Position numbers and translations under genes: made by a program. The notes beneath the pieces were generated by a model. That model saw only the letters and a list, made by a program, of their open reading frames with translations. It ran no database searches and was not told where the DNA came from. This document shows positions 1 to 8,268 of a DNA stretch of 52,883 nucleotides, piece after piece (the stretch's first letter is position 1; every line of letters begins with the position of its first letter). Origin of the DNA: Tistrella bauzanensis (GTDB taxonomy: Bacteria; Pseudomonadota; Alphaproteobacteria; Tistrellales; Tistrellaceae); NCBI RefSeq assembly GCF_014636235.1, contig NZ_BMDZ01000039.1, positions 1 through 52,883 on the forward strand, given 5' to 3'.

Positions 1-2
1 CA

Positions 3-572
3 CCTCACCCGAGGGAATCAGCCCCGCAGCGCGGGGGCAAGCGGACATCGACAGGGTTGGAGCCCATTCTGCAACAGGCTCTCGATCTGGACCTGATCCG
101 CAAGATCTATGAGGCGCTGTATCAGCAGAAGGTCTCGGGTATTGAACGCCTGCGCGTGCTGCGCGGCCGGCGGATCACCGGTGTGGCCGCCGATGCCGCC
201 GGGGTGGTGCTGGGCAGCCGCGACGTGCTGACCGGCGACAGCGAGACCACCGGCTATCAGGCGGTGATCCTGGCCACCGGCTATGACCGCGATGTGCCGG
301 ACCAGATGGTTGCCGGGCTGGCGCCGCATGTCGTGTCCTATACCCCCGATCGCTGGTACCGCGCGCAGACCGCGCCGGGCTTCGGCCCCCGCATCTTCCT
401 TCAGGGGAGCTGCGAGGACAGTCATGGGCTCAGCGACACGCTGTTGTCGGTGGTGGTGGTGCGGGCGCATGAAATCGCCACCGCCCTGCTGGACGGGACG
501 CTGTCCCGCGCGTTCGACTCCGATGCGCTCGACATCGTGCCGCAGGCCGTGGGGGCAGGGCGCCGGCCGTGA
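3..572 (+). CDS. L-ornithine N5- / L-lysine N6-monooxygenase, C-terminal part (partial)
   Basis: This is the C-terminal portion of a flavin-dependent N-hydroxylating monooxygenase (PvdA/IucD/SidA family), which makes the hydroxamate building block (usually N5-hydroxyornithine) of a siderophore. What shows this: the ATGYD motif near bases 273-287 (the family's D(3)FATGY-type signature) and, near the end, GSCEDSHGLSDTLLSV, the typical C-terminal helix region followed by an Ala/Arg-rich helix. The reading frame is open from base 3, so the start lies upstream of the window. The first ~18 codons before DLDLIRKIYEALYQQKVSG do not resemble the family, so the left edge may be an assembly end. The stop overlaps the FhuF start (GTGA), implying translational coupling. 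Cytosolic. Lysine versus ornithine specificity cannot be told from this part. Confidence 0.85.
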   Translation, partial: PHPRESAPQRGGKRTSTGLEPILQQALDLDLIRKIYEALYQQKVSGIERLRVLRGRRITGVAADAAGVVLGSRDVLTGDSETTGYQAVILATGYDRDVPDQMVAGLAPHVVSYTPDRWYRAQTAPGFGPRIFLQGSCEDSHGLSDTLLSVVVVRAHEIATALLDGTLSRAFDSDALDIVPQAVGAGRRP

Positions 573-1357
573 CACTGCCCTGTCTTCAGCCCTTGCTGCC
601 CTGGCTGACCGGCGATTATGTCGGCTATGCCGGGGTGTTCGCCGTTCATGGCACCGTTGAGCGTGGCCCGGTGGTGCCGCTGGCCGATCCGGCGGCACTT
701 GGCGCTGCGGTGCTGGGATTTGCGGCGCCCTTGGGGCCCGCCCGCAAGGTGGCGGCCGTGTCGCAATGGACCAAATCCTATTTCGGTGCCCTGATCCTGC
801 CGGCACTGGCGGCCAATCTGGTTCTGGACGTGGTGTTGCCGCTGGACCCGCGGGCTATGGCGATGGTGCTGGACGGCGATGGCCGGCCGGCGGGCTTCGA
901 CGTTGCCGGCGACGGGTTGCCGCTGGATGCCGTGGCTCGCGCCAGTGACTGCGGCTTCGTCCGCCATGCGGCACTGGTCGACGGGCATCTGACGCCAATG
1001 ATCGCGGCCTTCAGTGCCGCGACCGGTGTGCCGGCGCGGATGCTGTGGAGCAATGCCGCCGATTATCTCGACCGGGCCGCGCGGATGCTGGTGCCGCTGG
1101 CCCGGTCGCTGCCCGGCCGGCAGGCGGCGGCCGAGGCCACGGCCGGGCTGCTGTCGCGCGCCGACCGGCCCGACGGCACCCCCAACCTGCTGCATGATCC
1201 GGTGCGGATGGTGGCGGATCTGCGAACCCGCAAGGTCTGCTGCCTGCGCTATGTGATGCCGGGCGAGGCCTTCTGCGGCAGTTGCCCGAAGCGGCGCCGG
1301 GCCGAGGCGGTGGAACGCGATCGTGTGGCACGCCTGACCGGTGCGGCCGGGGCATGA
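569..1357 (+). CDS. fhuF: FhuF-like siderophore-iron reductase ([2Fe-2S])
   Basis: This is a cytoplasmic ferric-siderophore reductase that releases iron from an imported hydroxamate siderophore by reduction to Fe(II). The key evidence is the C-terminal cysteine set: adjacent Cys224-Cys225, then Cys236 and Cys239 (KVCCLRYVMPGEAFCGSCP). This CC-x10-C-x2-C arrangement is the unusual [2Fe-2S] site of the FhuF family. The length (262 aa) is normal. The start is a GTG at 569 overlapping the upstream stop by four bases, and the stop overlaps the next ATG (ATGA), so it lies inside one transcriptional unit between the N-monooxygenase and the acylase. Its presence predicts that the siderophore is taken into the cytoplasm for iron release, unlike pyoverdine, which is recycled from the periplasm. 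Confidence 0.88.
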   Translation: MTLPCLQPLLPWLTGDYVGYAGVFAVHGTVERGPVVPLADPAALGAAVLGFAAPLGPARKVAAVSQWTKSYFGALILPALAANLVLDVVLPLDPRAMAMVLDGDGRPAGFDVAGDGLPLDAVARASDCGFVRHAALVDGHLTPMIAAFSAATGVPARMLWSNAADYLDRAARMLVPLARSLPGRQAAAEATAGLLSRADRPDGTPNLLHDPVRMVADLRTRKVCCLRYVMPGEAFCGSCPKRRRAEAVERDRVARLTGAAGA

Positions 1358-3735
1358 CCATGAAGCCTCTGATTGTCGGGCTGGCACTGCTGCTGGCCGG
1401 GCCGGTTGTGGCCGCCGATGCGGATACCGCCGCCTATGACGTCGTCATCCGGGAAACGGCCTTCGGCATTCCCCATATTCAGGCCGATGACATGGCGAGC
1501 CTGGGCTTCGGGGCCGGTTATGCCTATGCCGCGAAGAATGTCTGCCTGCTGGCCGATGCGCTGGTCACCGTGCGTGGTGAACGCTCAATGGCCTTCGGGC
1601 CGGAGGCGATGGTCGATCTGGTCGGCGGCCCGACCCGCAATCTCGACAGCGACGTGTTCTTCCGCGCCTATCTGGATGACGACCGCATCGCCGCCGGCTA
1701 TGCCGCCGGCGATGCCGATGCCGTGGCGCTGATCGATGGCTATGCCGCCGGGTACAACCATTATCTGGCCGAGCGCGGCGCCGGCGGGCTGCCGATGGCG
1801 TGTCGCGATGTCGATTGGGTGCGTCCGGCCAGCGGCGGTGATCTGCGCCGGTTGTTGACCGAACGCGCGATCCAGGCCAGCGGCGGCCGTTTCGCCACCG
1901 CCATCGCCACCGCCGCGCCGCCGGCCAGTGATGCCGCCACGCCGCCCGTGCCCGTCTCCGTGCCCGCCTCCGGCCTCGTCTGGCCCGATGATGCGGTCCG
2001 GCTGGGCAGCAACGCCTATGCCCTGGGCGGCGGGCTCACCGCCGATGGTGGCGGCTTGCTGCTCGGCAACCCGCATTTCCCCTGGCAGGGCAACAGCCGC
2101 TTCTTTCAGATGCATCTGACCCTGCCAGGGCGGCTGGACGTGATGGGGGCCGCACTGCCGCCCTTTCCGGTGCCGGTGATCGGTTTCAACCGCGATGTCG
2201 CCTGGAGCCATACGGTGTCGGGCAGCCAGCGTTTCGTGCTTCATGAACTGCCGCTGGTGCCGGGGGATCCGCTGTCCTATCTGGTCGATGGACGGCGCGA
2301 GCGGATGCAGCCGGTGACGGTGACCGTGCCGACGGCCGGCGCTGCCCCGGTGACCCGGACCGTCTATGACACCCGCTTCGGCATGGTGGTGACCATGCCC
2401 GGTCGCGGGCTGGCCTGGACCGGCCGGATTGCCTATGCGCTGGCCGATCCGGAACGCCACGACACCCGGCTGGTGGAACAATGGCTGCGGCTCGCCACGG
2501 CCGCCAGTGTCGGCGAGATCGATCGGGCGCTGGCGGATGTCAGGGGCACGCCCTGGATCAACACGCTTGCCGCCGACCGCCAAGGCGATGCGCTCTATGC
2601 CGACATGACCGGCGTGCCGGCGGTGTCCGACGATCTGGCCGTCCGCTGTGCCCCGTCGGCTGCCGGGGCGGCGATCGCGCGCGCGGCGCGGCTGGTGGTG
2701 CTGGCCGGCGACCGTGCCGCCTGTCAGGTGGTGGATCGCAATGGCGATCGGCCGGATCACGGGTTGATGCCGGCCGACCGCATGCCGCGCCGGATGACCC
2801 GCGGGCTTGTGTTCAACAGCAATGACAGCCATTGGCTGGCCGATCCGGCGGCACCGCTTGCCGGCTATGCCCGGATCATCGGGCCGGAGGCGGTGCCCCA
2901 ACGGCTGCGCACCCGGATGGGCAAGCGGCGGCTGGACGAGATCGTCGCCGCGACCGGCGGCCGCGTCGCCCCGGCCGATCTGGAGGCGATGTTGTTCGAC
3001 AACCGCAATCTCGCAGCCGAGCTGGTGGTGGATGCCATGCTGTCGGTCTGCCGGGTGGAGAGGGGCGGGCCGGGTGAGAGGGGAGAGGGCGATCTGGCAT
3101 CCGCCTGCGCCGCCCTGGCCGGCTGGGACCGGAGCAGCAGCCCCGACAGCCGGGGTGCTGCGCTGTTCCGCGAGGCGTGGCGCCGGGCACGGGCGATCGA
3201 CGGGCTGTGGGCGGTGGCCTTTGATCCGGCGCAACCGTTCACGACGCCGGCGGTGGTGGATCTGGCCAATCCCACGGTCGCCTCGGCCATGCGGCGGGCA
3301 TTGGCCGAGGCGGCGGCGCAGTTGCGCGTGGCAGGTTTTCCGGCCGATATCGCCCTGGCTGCGGTTCAGCAGCGCCGGACTGGTGCCCGAACTGATGCGG
3401 CGGGCATTCCGGTGCCGGGTGGCGATGAGTTCGAGGGCGTGTTGAACGAGATGACCTTCGGCCCGCTTGGGGCCGGTGGCTATGATGCGACCCAGATCTA
3501 TGGCAGCAGCTATATTCAACTGGTGCATTGGAACGTGGGCGGGCCGGTTGCGCGGGGGCTGCTCACCTATGGTCAGTCGGCCGACCCGGCATCGCCCTTT
3601 CATGATGACCAGACCCGGCTGTTCGCGGACGGCCAGTTGATGGCGCTGCCGTTCCGGCAAGCGGAGATCGCCGCCGACCCGGGTTTGCACGTGATCAGGC
3701 TGCGTGCCGGCCGGACTGACACCGGCCAACCCTGA
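1354..3735 (+). CDS. PvdQ-like penicillin-acylase family Ntn hydrolase
   Basis: This is a periplasmic Ntn hydrolase of the penicillin acylase / acyl-homoserine-lactone acylase family, 793 aa. It starts with MTMKPLIVGLALLLAGPVVA, a signal peptide with an AxA-like cleavage region. The alpha chain and spacer run to Gly218. Ser219 in LGSNAYALGG is the predicted autoproteolysis site and N-terminal nucleophile of the ~575-residue beta chain. NPHFPWQGNSRFF, just after it, matches the conserved His/oxyanion region of the family. In pyoverdine biosynthesis PvdQ removes the N-terminal fatty acid from the exported precursor. With an N-monooxygenase on one side and a PvdE-like exporter on the other, the same job here is a good inference. 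Some relatives quench AHL signals or cleave beta-lactams instead. ATG at 1354 overlaps the fhuF stop; an in-frame ATG follows at 1360. Confidence 0.82.
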   Translation: MTMKPLIVGLALLLAGPVVAADADTAAYDVVIRETAFGIPHIQADDMASLGFGAGYAYAAKNVCLLADALVTVRGERSMAFGPEAMVDLVGGPTRNLDSDVFFRAYLDDDRIAAGYAAGDADAVALIDGYAAGYNHYLAERGAGGLPMACRDVDWVRPASGGDLRRLLTERAIQASGGRFATAIATAAPPASDAATPPVPVSVPASGLVWPDDAVRLGSNAYALGGGLTADGGGLLLGNPHFPWQGNSRFFQMHLTLPGRLDVMGAALPPFPVPVIGFNRDVAWSHTVSGSQRFVLHELPLVPGDPLSYLVDGRRERMQPVTVTVPTAGAAPVTRTVYDTRFGMVVTMPGRGLAWTGRIAYALADPERHDTRLVEQWLRLATAASVGEIDRALADVRGTPWINTLAADRQGDALYADMTGVPAVSDDLAVRCAPSAAGAAIARAARLVVLAGDRAACQVVDRNGDRPDHGLMPADRMPRRMTRGLVFNSNDSHWLADPAAPLAGYARIIGPEAVPQRLRTRMGKRRLDEIVAATGGRVAPADLEAMLFDNRNLAAELVVDAMLSVCRVERGGPGERGEGDLASACAALAGWDRSSSPDSRGAALFREAWRRARAIDGLWAVAFDPAQPFTTPAVVDLANPTVASAMRRALAEAAAQLRVAGFPADIALAAVQQRRTGARTDAAGIPVPGGDEFEGVLNEMTFGPLGAGGYDATQIYGSSYIQLVHWNVGGPVARGLLTYGQSADPASPFHDDQTRLFADGQLMALPFRQAEIAADPGLHVIRLRAGRTDTGQP

Positions 3736-3852
3736 CACCAAAGGTTGATCAGACCCAAGGGTTTGCAGGGTTGTGGCAGAAATCGGGCATCGCCATGAAA
3801 AAACTGCGCCCCGGCCTGAAAAATCCCGCCCCCGGCCCGTCCTATCGGGGAA

Positions 3853-3873
3853 TGCGACTGCCAGGCAGTCGCA
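3853..3873. promoter_or_regulatory. Perfect 10-bp inverted repeat upstream of the TonB receptor; candidate Fur-type operator
   Basis: Arms TGCGACTGCC and GGCAGTCGCA flank a single A, a perfect 21-base dyad 43 bases before the receptor start at 3917. The TGCGA...TCGCA ends resemble iron-regulator (Fur/Mur-type) dyads of alphaproteobacteria, and a ferric-siderophore receptor is the expected target; that reading is inference. There is no T-run on either side, so it is unlikely to be a simple terminator for the acylase gene. The 181-base gap between acylase and receptor is the largest one inside the siderophore locus, consistent with a separate promoter here. Confidence 0.5.
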
Positions 3874-3916
3874 AATCAGAACCGATGATAACAAAAGTAC
3901 GGGAGCCGGTTGGTCG

Positions 3917-6466
3917 ATGGCAGGTCATAGGAACATGGAGGCATCGGGGCCGGCATTGGCCCGGCGCGGACGCAATCTGGCGGTCGCGGGCAGAAGGACG
4001 GCCGGACAGCGCCGGGCCGATCTGGTCGCCGATGTCGCCCTGGCTGTGGGCATGGCCGGGTTGATGCTGGCCACCATGCCCGCCGCCCGTGCGGCGGACG
4101 CGGCGGGCATCCAGCTTGCCCAGGCTGGCCAGAGCTTCGACATCCCGGCCCAGCCCCTGGCCGGCGCCATCACCAGCTTTGGCCGTCAGTCGGGCCTGCA
4201 GGTGACAGTGGAAGCCGCGATCGCCAATGACCTGCAATCACCCGGCGTCAGCGGTTCCTATACCCCCGACGAGGCACTGAGCCGCCTGCTGGCCGGCACA
4301 GGCGTGTCCTATCGCTTCATCGATGCCAACACGGTGACGCTGGTGCGTGGCACCGCGGCTGACGGGGCGGTGGTTCTGGATCCCCTCTCAATCGATGCGA
4401 CGCGTCGCGCCGAAAGCGCCTGGGGCCCCGTTGCCGGCTTCGTTGCCAAGCGAGCCTCGGCGGCGACCAAGACCGATACACCGCTGCTTGAGACGCCCCA
4501 GTCGATTTCGGTGGTGACCCGCGACCAGATGGATGCGCAGGCGGCACAGACCATGCCGCAGGCGCTGCGTTATACCGCCGGCATGCAGACTGACCGCAAT
4601 GGCGCCGACGAACGGACCGATTTTCTTTATGCCCGTGGCTTTCAGGTCAGCCAATACCTCGACGGGCTGCGTCTGATCGGTGGCACCTGGGCCACGCCGC
4701 AGATCGACAGCTATGGTCTGGAACGCATTGAAATCGTTCGTGGTCCGTCTTCGGTTCTTTATGGGCAGGTGTCGCCGGGCGGGCTCGCCAATCTGGTCAG
4801 CAAGCGGCCGCAGCCGGATGCCTTCAACGAGGTTCAGCTTCAGTTCGGCGAATATGGCCGCCTTCAGACCGCCTTCGACATGACCGGGCCGCTGACGGAG
4901 GATGGTGATCTCAGCTATCGCCTGAGCGGTCTGGCGCGAAGTGCGGATACACCCATCGATCAGACCAAGGAAGAGCGTTATGCGATCAACCCGGCGATCA
5001 CATGGCGCGCCGGCGACGACACGACGCTGACATTGCTTGGTAAGTACCAGAATGATCCCGCCCTGGGCGCCTATCAGCGCCTTCCGGCCTATGGCACGGT
5101 TCTGCATAACCCGTCGGGAGACATTCCGACCGACCTGTATATCGGTGATCCGACCTTCGACAAGGAAGAGCGAACCCAATACGGCATCGGTTATGAATTC
5201 GAACACCGGTTTGATGACACCTTCACGGTCCGCCAGAACGCCCGGTTCTTCCGGACAGACAGCGACTTTGGGTATCTGTACACCGGTCGGTTGATGGCGG
5301 CTGACAGCAGTGTGATCCGTCGCAGCGGCGTTCTGGCCGAAGAGGTCAATGATGCGATCACCATCGACAACCAGCTTCAGGCAAAATTCACGACCGGCGC
5401 CGTCGGACACACGGCCCTGTTCGGCCTCGACTATCAGAACAATCACAACGACAGTGATGTCGACTACCTCGCGGCCAATCCCATCGATTACAACAATCCC
5501 CAGTATGGAAGCCCCGGCATCGATTTCACGCCGTTCTTCGAACAAAACACGTCGCAGCGGCTTGAGCAGCTTGGTCTTTATGCGCAGGATCAGATTTCGA
5601 TCGACCGGTGGCGCTTTACCTTGGGTGCGCGCCATGACTGGCTGAACAGCAACACGAACGATCGCTTGACCAACACAAGCACCAAGGTCACCGACCAGAA
5701 GTTCACCGGGCGCGTGGGTGCTCTCTATCTCTTCGACAATGGTCTGGCACCGTATGCCAGCTATTCGGAATCGTTCGAGCCGCTTGCCGGCACCAACGAC
5801 ATCGGAGAGCCGCTGAAGCCGACCACGGGTCAGCAATATGAGATTGGTATCAAGTACCAGCCGACCGGCTATAACAGCTTTGTATCGCTGGCGCTCTATG
5901 ACCTGACTCAACAGAATGTCCTGAGCTATGGCTCTCGCACGATCATTGATGGGTCCGGTAACCCACAGGTGATTAGTTTTTCAACTCAAAACGGCGAAGT
6001 GAGCTCACGGGGTATCGATATCGAAGGAAAGATCAGTCTGAATGATAATATTAGCCTGACAGCGGCTTATAGTTACCTAGAGACGGAAGTGACGGAAGGG
6101 TCTACGGGCGATAATACAGCAGGGAAGACGCCGGTATACCTGCCGGAGAATTCTGGATCAATCTGGGCGGACTACAGATTTATTGATGGATATTTCAACG
6201 GGCTCGGGCTTGGTGCCGGTGTGCGGATCAGCGACGAAACCTATGGTGACGCGGCAAACAGCTTCACGGTGCCTGGTTATGCCGTGATGGATGCGGCCCT
6301 GCGCTACGACCTCGGCAATCTGGCGCCCGATCTGACGGGCGCCCGTCTGGCCGTGAACGCGACCAACCTGTTCGATAAGATCTATGTCGCCGACTGCCAG
6401 AATAACACCAACTGCTATTACGGCTCGCGGCGGAAAGTCTATGCCACGCTCAGCTATCAGTGGTAA
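3917..6466 (+). CDS. TonB-dependent ferric-siderophore receptor with STN signalling domain
   Basis: This is an outer-membrane, TonB-dependent siderophore receptor of about 849 aa. After a long signal region (hydrophobic stretch DVALAVGMAGLMLATMPAARA) comes an STN domain at about residues 73-142 (FDIPAQPLAGAITSFGRQSG...). The plug follows at about 191-300 (ETPQSISVVTRDQM, then EIVRGPSSVLYGQVSPGG), then the beta barrel ending in an aromatic residue (KVYATLSYQW). It resembles the FhuA/FpvA/FoxA type (TIGR01783-like). The STN domain usually means surface signalling to a FecR/FecI pair; none is in this window. The start at 3917 is preferred because GGGAG lies 11 bases upstream; an in-frame ATG at 3935 has poor spacing, and the open frame further upstream lacks a signal. 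Codons from about 5930 to 6200 are visibly more AT-rich than the rest. Confidence 0.93.
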   Translation: MAGHRNMEASGPALARRGRNLAVAGRRTAGQRRADLVADVALAVGMAGLMLATMPAARAADAAGIQLAQAGQSFDIPAQPLAGAITSFGRQSGLQVTVEAAIANDLQSPGVSGSYTPDEALSRLLAGTGVSYRFIDANTVTLVRGTAADGAVVLDPLSIDATRRAESAWGPVAGFVAKRASAATKTDTPLLETPQSISVVTRDQMDAQAAQTMPQALRYTAGMQTDRNGADERTDFLYARGFQVSQYLDGLRLIGGTWATPQIDSYGLERIEIVRGPSSVLYGQVSPGGLANLVSKRPQPDAFNEVQLQFGEYGRLQTAFDMTGPLTEDGDLSYRLSGLARSADTPIDQTKEERYAINPAITWRAGDDTTLTLLGKYQNDPALGAYQRLPAYGTVLHNPSGDIPTDLYIGDPTFDKEERTQYGIGYEFEHRFDDTFTVRQNARFFRTDSDFGYLYTGRLMAADSSVIRRSGVLAEEVNDAITIDNQLQAKFTTGAVGHTALFGLDYQNNHNDSDVDYLAANPIDYNNPQYGSPGIDFTPFFEQNTSQRLEQLGLYAQDQISIDRWRFTLGARHDWLNSNTNDRLTNTSTKVTDQKFTGRVGALYLFDNGLAPYASYSESFEPLAGTNDIGEPLKPTTGQQYEIGIKYQPTGYNSFVSLALYDLTQQNVLSYGSRTIIDGSGNPQVISFSTQNGEVSSRGIDIEGKISLNDNISLTAAYSYLETEVTEGSTGDNTAGKTPVYLPENSGSIWADYRFIDGYFNGLGLGAGVRISDETYGDAANSFTVPGYAVMDAALRYDLGNLAPDLTGARLAVNATNLFDKIYVADCQNNTNCYYGSRRKVYATLSYQW

Positions 6467-6551
6467 CGCGGCCAATATCCACAGCGGCGCGGGCGGCGAT
6501 CGGGGAAACCCGGCGCCGTCCGCGGCTGTCGTTTCGGGTGAGGGCCGGGTG

Positions 6552-7322
6552 ATGAGCTTCGAGGCCGAGGGGCTGGGCGTCACGGTCGGCGGGCGGGTCT
6601 TGCTTGCCGATGTCGATCTCGGCGTGGCCGGGGGCCGGGTGCTGGGGCTGATCGGGCATAACGGCTCGGGCAAGAGCACCTTGTTGCGGCTTCTGGCCCG
6701 GCAGATCACGCCGACGGCCGGCACGGTGCGGCTTGAGGGGCGGGCGCTTTCCGCCTGGGGCGACCGCGCCTTCGGTCGTAAGGTCGCCTATCTGCCGCAA
6801 CAGCCGCCGACCGCGGCCGGCATGACGGTGCGCGAGCTGGTGCGGCTGGGGCGCTATCCCTGGCATGGGGCGCTCGGCCGGTTCGGATCGCGCGACCAGG
6901 ACCGGGTGGACGAGGCCATGGCCCTGACCGACGTCACCGGCTTTGCCGACCGGATGGTCGACAGCCTGTCGGGTGGTGAACGGCAGCGGGTGTGGCTGGC
7001 GATGCTGGTTGCCCAGGACAGCGCCTATATGTTGCTGGATGAACCGATCTCGGCGCTGGATATCGCCCATCAGGTGGAAATCCTCGATCTCGTGCGTCGG
7101 CTGGCCCGGCTGCGCGGGCTGGGGGTGGTGATCATCCTGCACGACATCAACATGGCGGCGCGGTTCTGCGACGACATTCTGGCGCTGAAGGCCGGGCGGG
7201 TGCTGGTGCGCGGCACGCCCGAGACGCTGATGACCGAGGCCGAGCTGGCGCGGATCTTCGGCCTGCGCATGGGCATCCTGCCGCACCCGGCCGGCGGTGC
7301 GCCGCTCGGTTTCGTATATTGA
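6552..7322 (+). CDS. fhuC: Iron-siderophore ABC transporter ATP-binding protein (FhuC-like)
   Basis: This is the cytoplasmic ATPase of an iron-siderophore importer, 256 aa, the usual size. Walker A is GHNGSGKST at about residue 35, the ABC signature is LSGGERQR at about 139, and Walker B is AYMLLDEP ending at about 162. The H-loop is in IILHDINMAARF, where HDINMAARF is typical of the FhuC/FepC group. The ATG at 6552 is chosen because it gives the canonical N-terminus (MSFEAEGLGVTVGG) and follows a purine-rich stretch; the frame is open further upstream but without family similarity. It lies 85 bases after the receptor and 16 bases before the binding protein, in the order C-D-B. It should power FhuB for cytoplasmic uptake of the ferric siderophore. 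Confidence 0.93.
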   Translation: MSFEAEGLGVTVGGRVLLADVDLGVAGGRVLGLIGHNGSGKSTLLRLLARQITPTAGTVRLEGRALSAWGDRAFGRKVAYLPQQPPTAAGMTVRELVRLGRYPWHGALGRFGSRDQDRVDEAMALTDVTGFADRMVDSLSGGERQRVWLAMLVAQDSAYMLLDEPISALDIAHQVEILDLVRRLARLRGLGVVIILHDINMAARFCDDILALKAGRVLVRGTPETLMTEAELARIFGLRMGILPHPAGGAPLGFVY

Positions 7323-7338
7323 GACGGGAGCCGGGATC

Positions 7339-8268
7339 ATGACCCTCTCGCGGCGATCGCTGCTGGCCGGGCTCGGCTGTCTGTCATTTCTACCGCAGGT
7401 CGTTTCAGCGTCACGCGCGGGGCAGGGGGCTGGCGATGCGATCTCGCCACGGGTGGTGGCGCTCGACTGGTCATCGGCCGAGACGCTGATCATGCTGGGC
7501 CTGCCGCCGGTGGGCATCGTGCGGATTCCGGACTACAAAGCCTGGGTGGTGGAACCGGCCCTGCCCGCCGGTGTGGTCGATGTCGGGCTGCGGCTTGAAC
7601 CCAATCTTGAGGTGATGCAGCAACTGGCCCCCGACCTGATCGTGATCGCCCCGGGGCTTGAGACGGTCCGCGCGCGCCTGGAGCAGGTGGCGCCGACGGT
7701 CAGCCTGACGATCTATGGCACGGGACAAGAGGCCTTCCCTGCCGCCGTCGCCGAGACCAGACGGCTGGGGACGCTGGTCGGGTGCAGCACCGAAGCCGAA
7801 GATTATCTCGCGCGTGCGGCCCGGCAGATCGACCGGGCGCGCGACCGATTGCGCGGCTATGACGGCCGACCGGTCCATGTGGTGAATTTTCTCGACGATC
7901 GTCATGTGCGGGTGTTCGGCACCACCAGCCTGTGGCAGCACGCGCTGGGCCGGCTGGGCCTGCGTAATGCCTGGACAGGCGACAGCGGACCATGGGGCTC
8001 GGTGACCGTGGGAATCGAGCGGTTGTTGAGCGATCCGGAGGCGCGATTGGTGCATGTGGCGCCGGCGCCCGAGGGGGTGGTGGCACGGCTGCGGACAAGC
8101 CCGCTCTGGCGCCATCTGCCGGCGATCGCGGATGGACGCATGGTTGGCCTGCCGGCTGTTTTTCCTTTTGGTGCCGTGCCTTGCACGGTGCGCTTCGCTG
8201 ATTGTCTCAGCCTGGCCCTCGGCGGTGGCGCCGATAAGTCCAGCACGACGGAAGGGCGTGGCGCATGA
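7339..8268 (+). CDS. fhuD: Iron-siderophore ABC transporter substrate-binding protein (FhuD-like)
   Basis: This is the periplasmic binding protein for the ferric siderophore, about 309 aa. The N-terminus MTLSRRSLLAGLGCLSFLPQVVSA has a Tat-like twin-arginine (SRRSLLAG), as in E. coli FhuD, though a Sec/lipoprotein reading around the Cys is possible. The body shows the PF01497 pattern: RVVALDWSSAETLIMLGLPPVGIV, then VGLRLEPNLEVMQQLAPDLIVI. The start at 7339 has GGGAG about 10 bases upstream. The stop overlaps the fhuB start (ATGA at 8265). It hands ferric siderophore to FhuB. No ligand-specific residue can be assigned by eye. Confidence 0.9.
   Translation: MTLSRRSLLAGLGCLSFLPQVVSASRAGQGAGDAISPRVVALDWSSAETLIMLGLPPVGIVRIPDYKAWVVEPALPAGVVDVGLRLEPNLEVMQQLAPDLIVIAPGLETVRARLEQVAPTVSLTIYGTGQEAFPAAVAETRRLGTLVGCSTEAEDYLARAARQIDRARDRLRGYDGRPVHVVNFLDDRHVRVFGTTSLWQHALGRLGLRNAWTGDSGPWGSVTVGIERLLSDPEARLVHVAPAPEGVVARLRTSPLWRHLPAIADGRMVGLPAVFPFGAVPCTVRFADCLSLALGGGADKSSTTEGRGA

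Noticed and set aside
1585-3894. 769-codon open frame on the minus strand
   Set aside because: Antisense shadow of the PvdQ-like acylase; composition is His/Arg/Gln-rich, typical of antisense frames in GC-rich genes, with no family pattern.
4388-5911. 507-codon open frame on the minus strand
   Set aside because: Mirror of the TonB receptor; no motif, and the receptor reading is certain.
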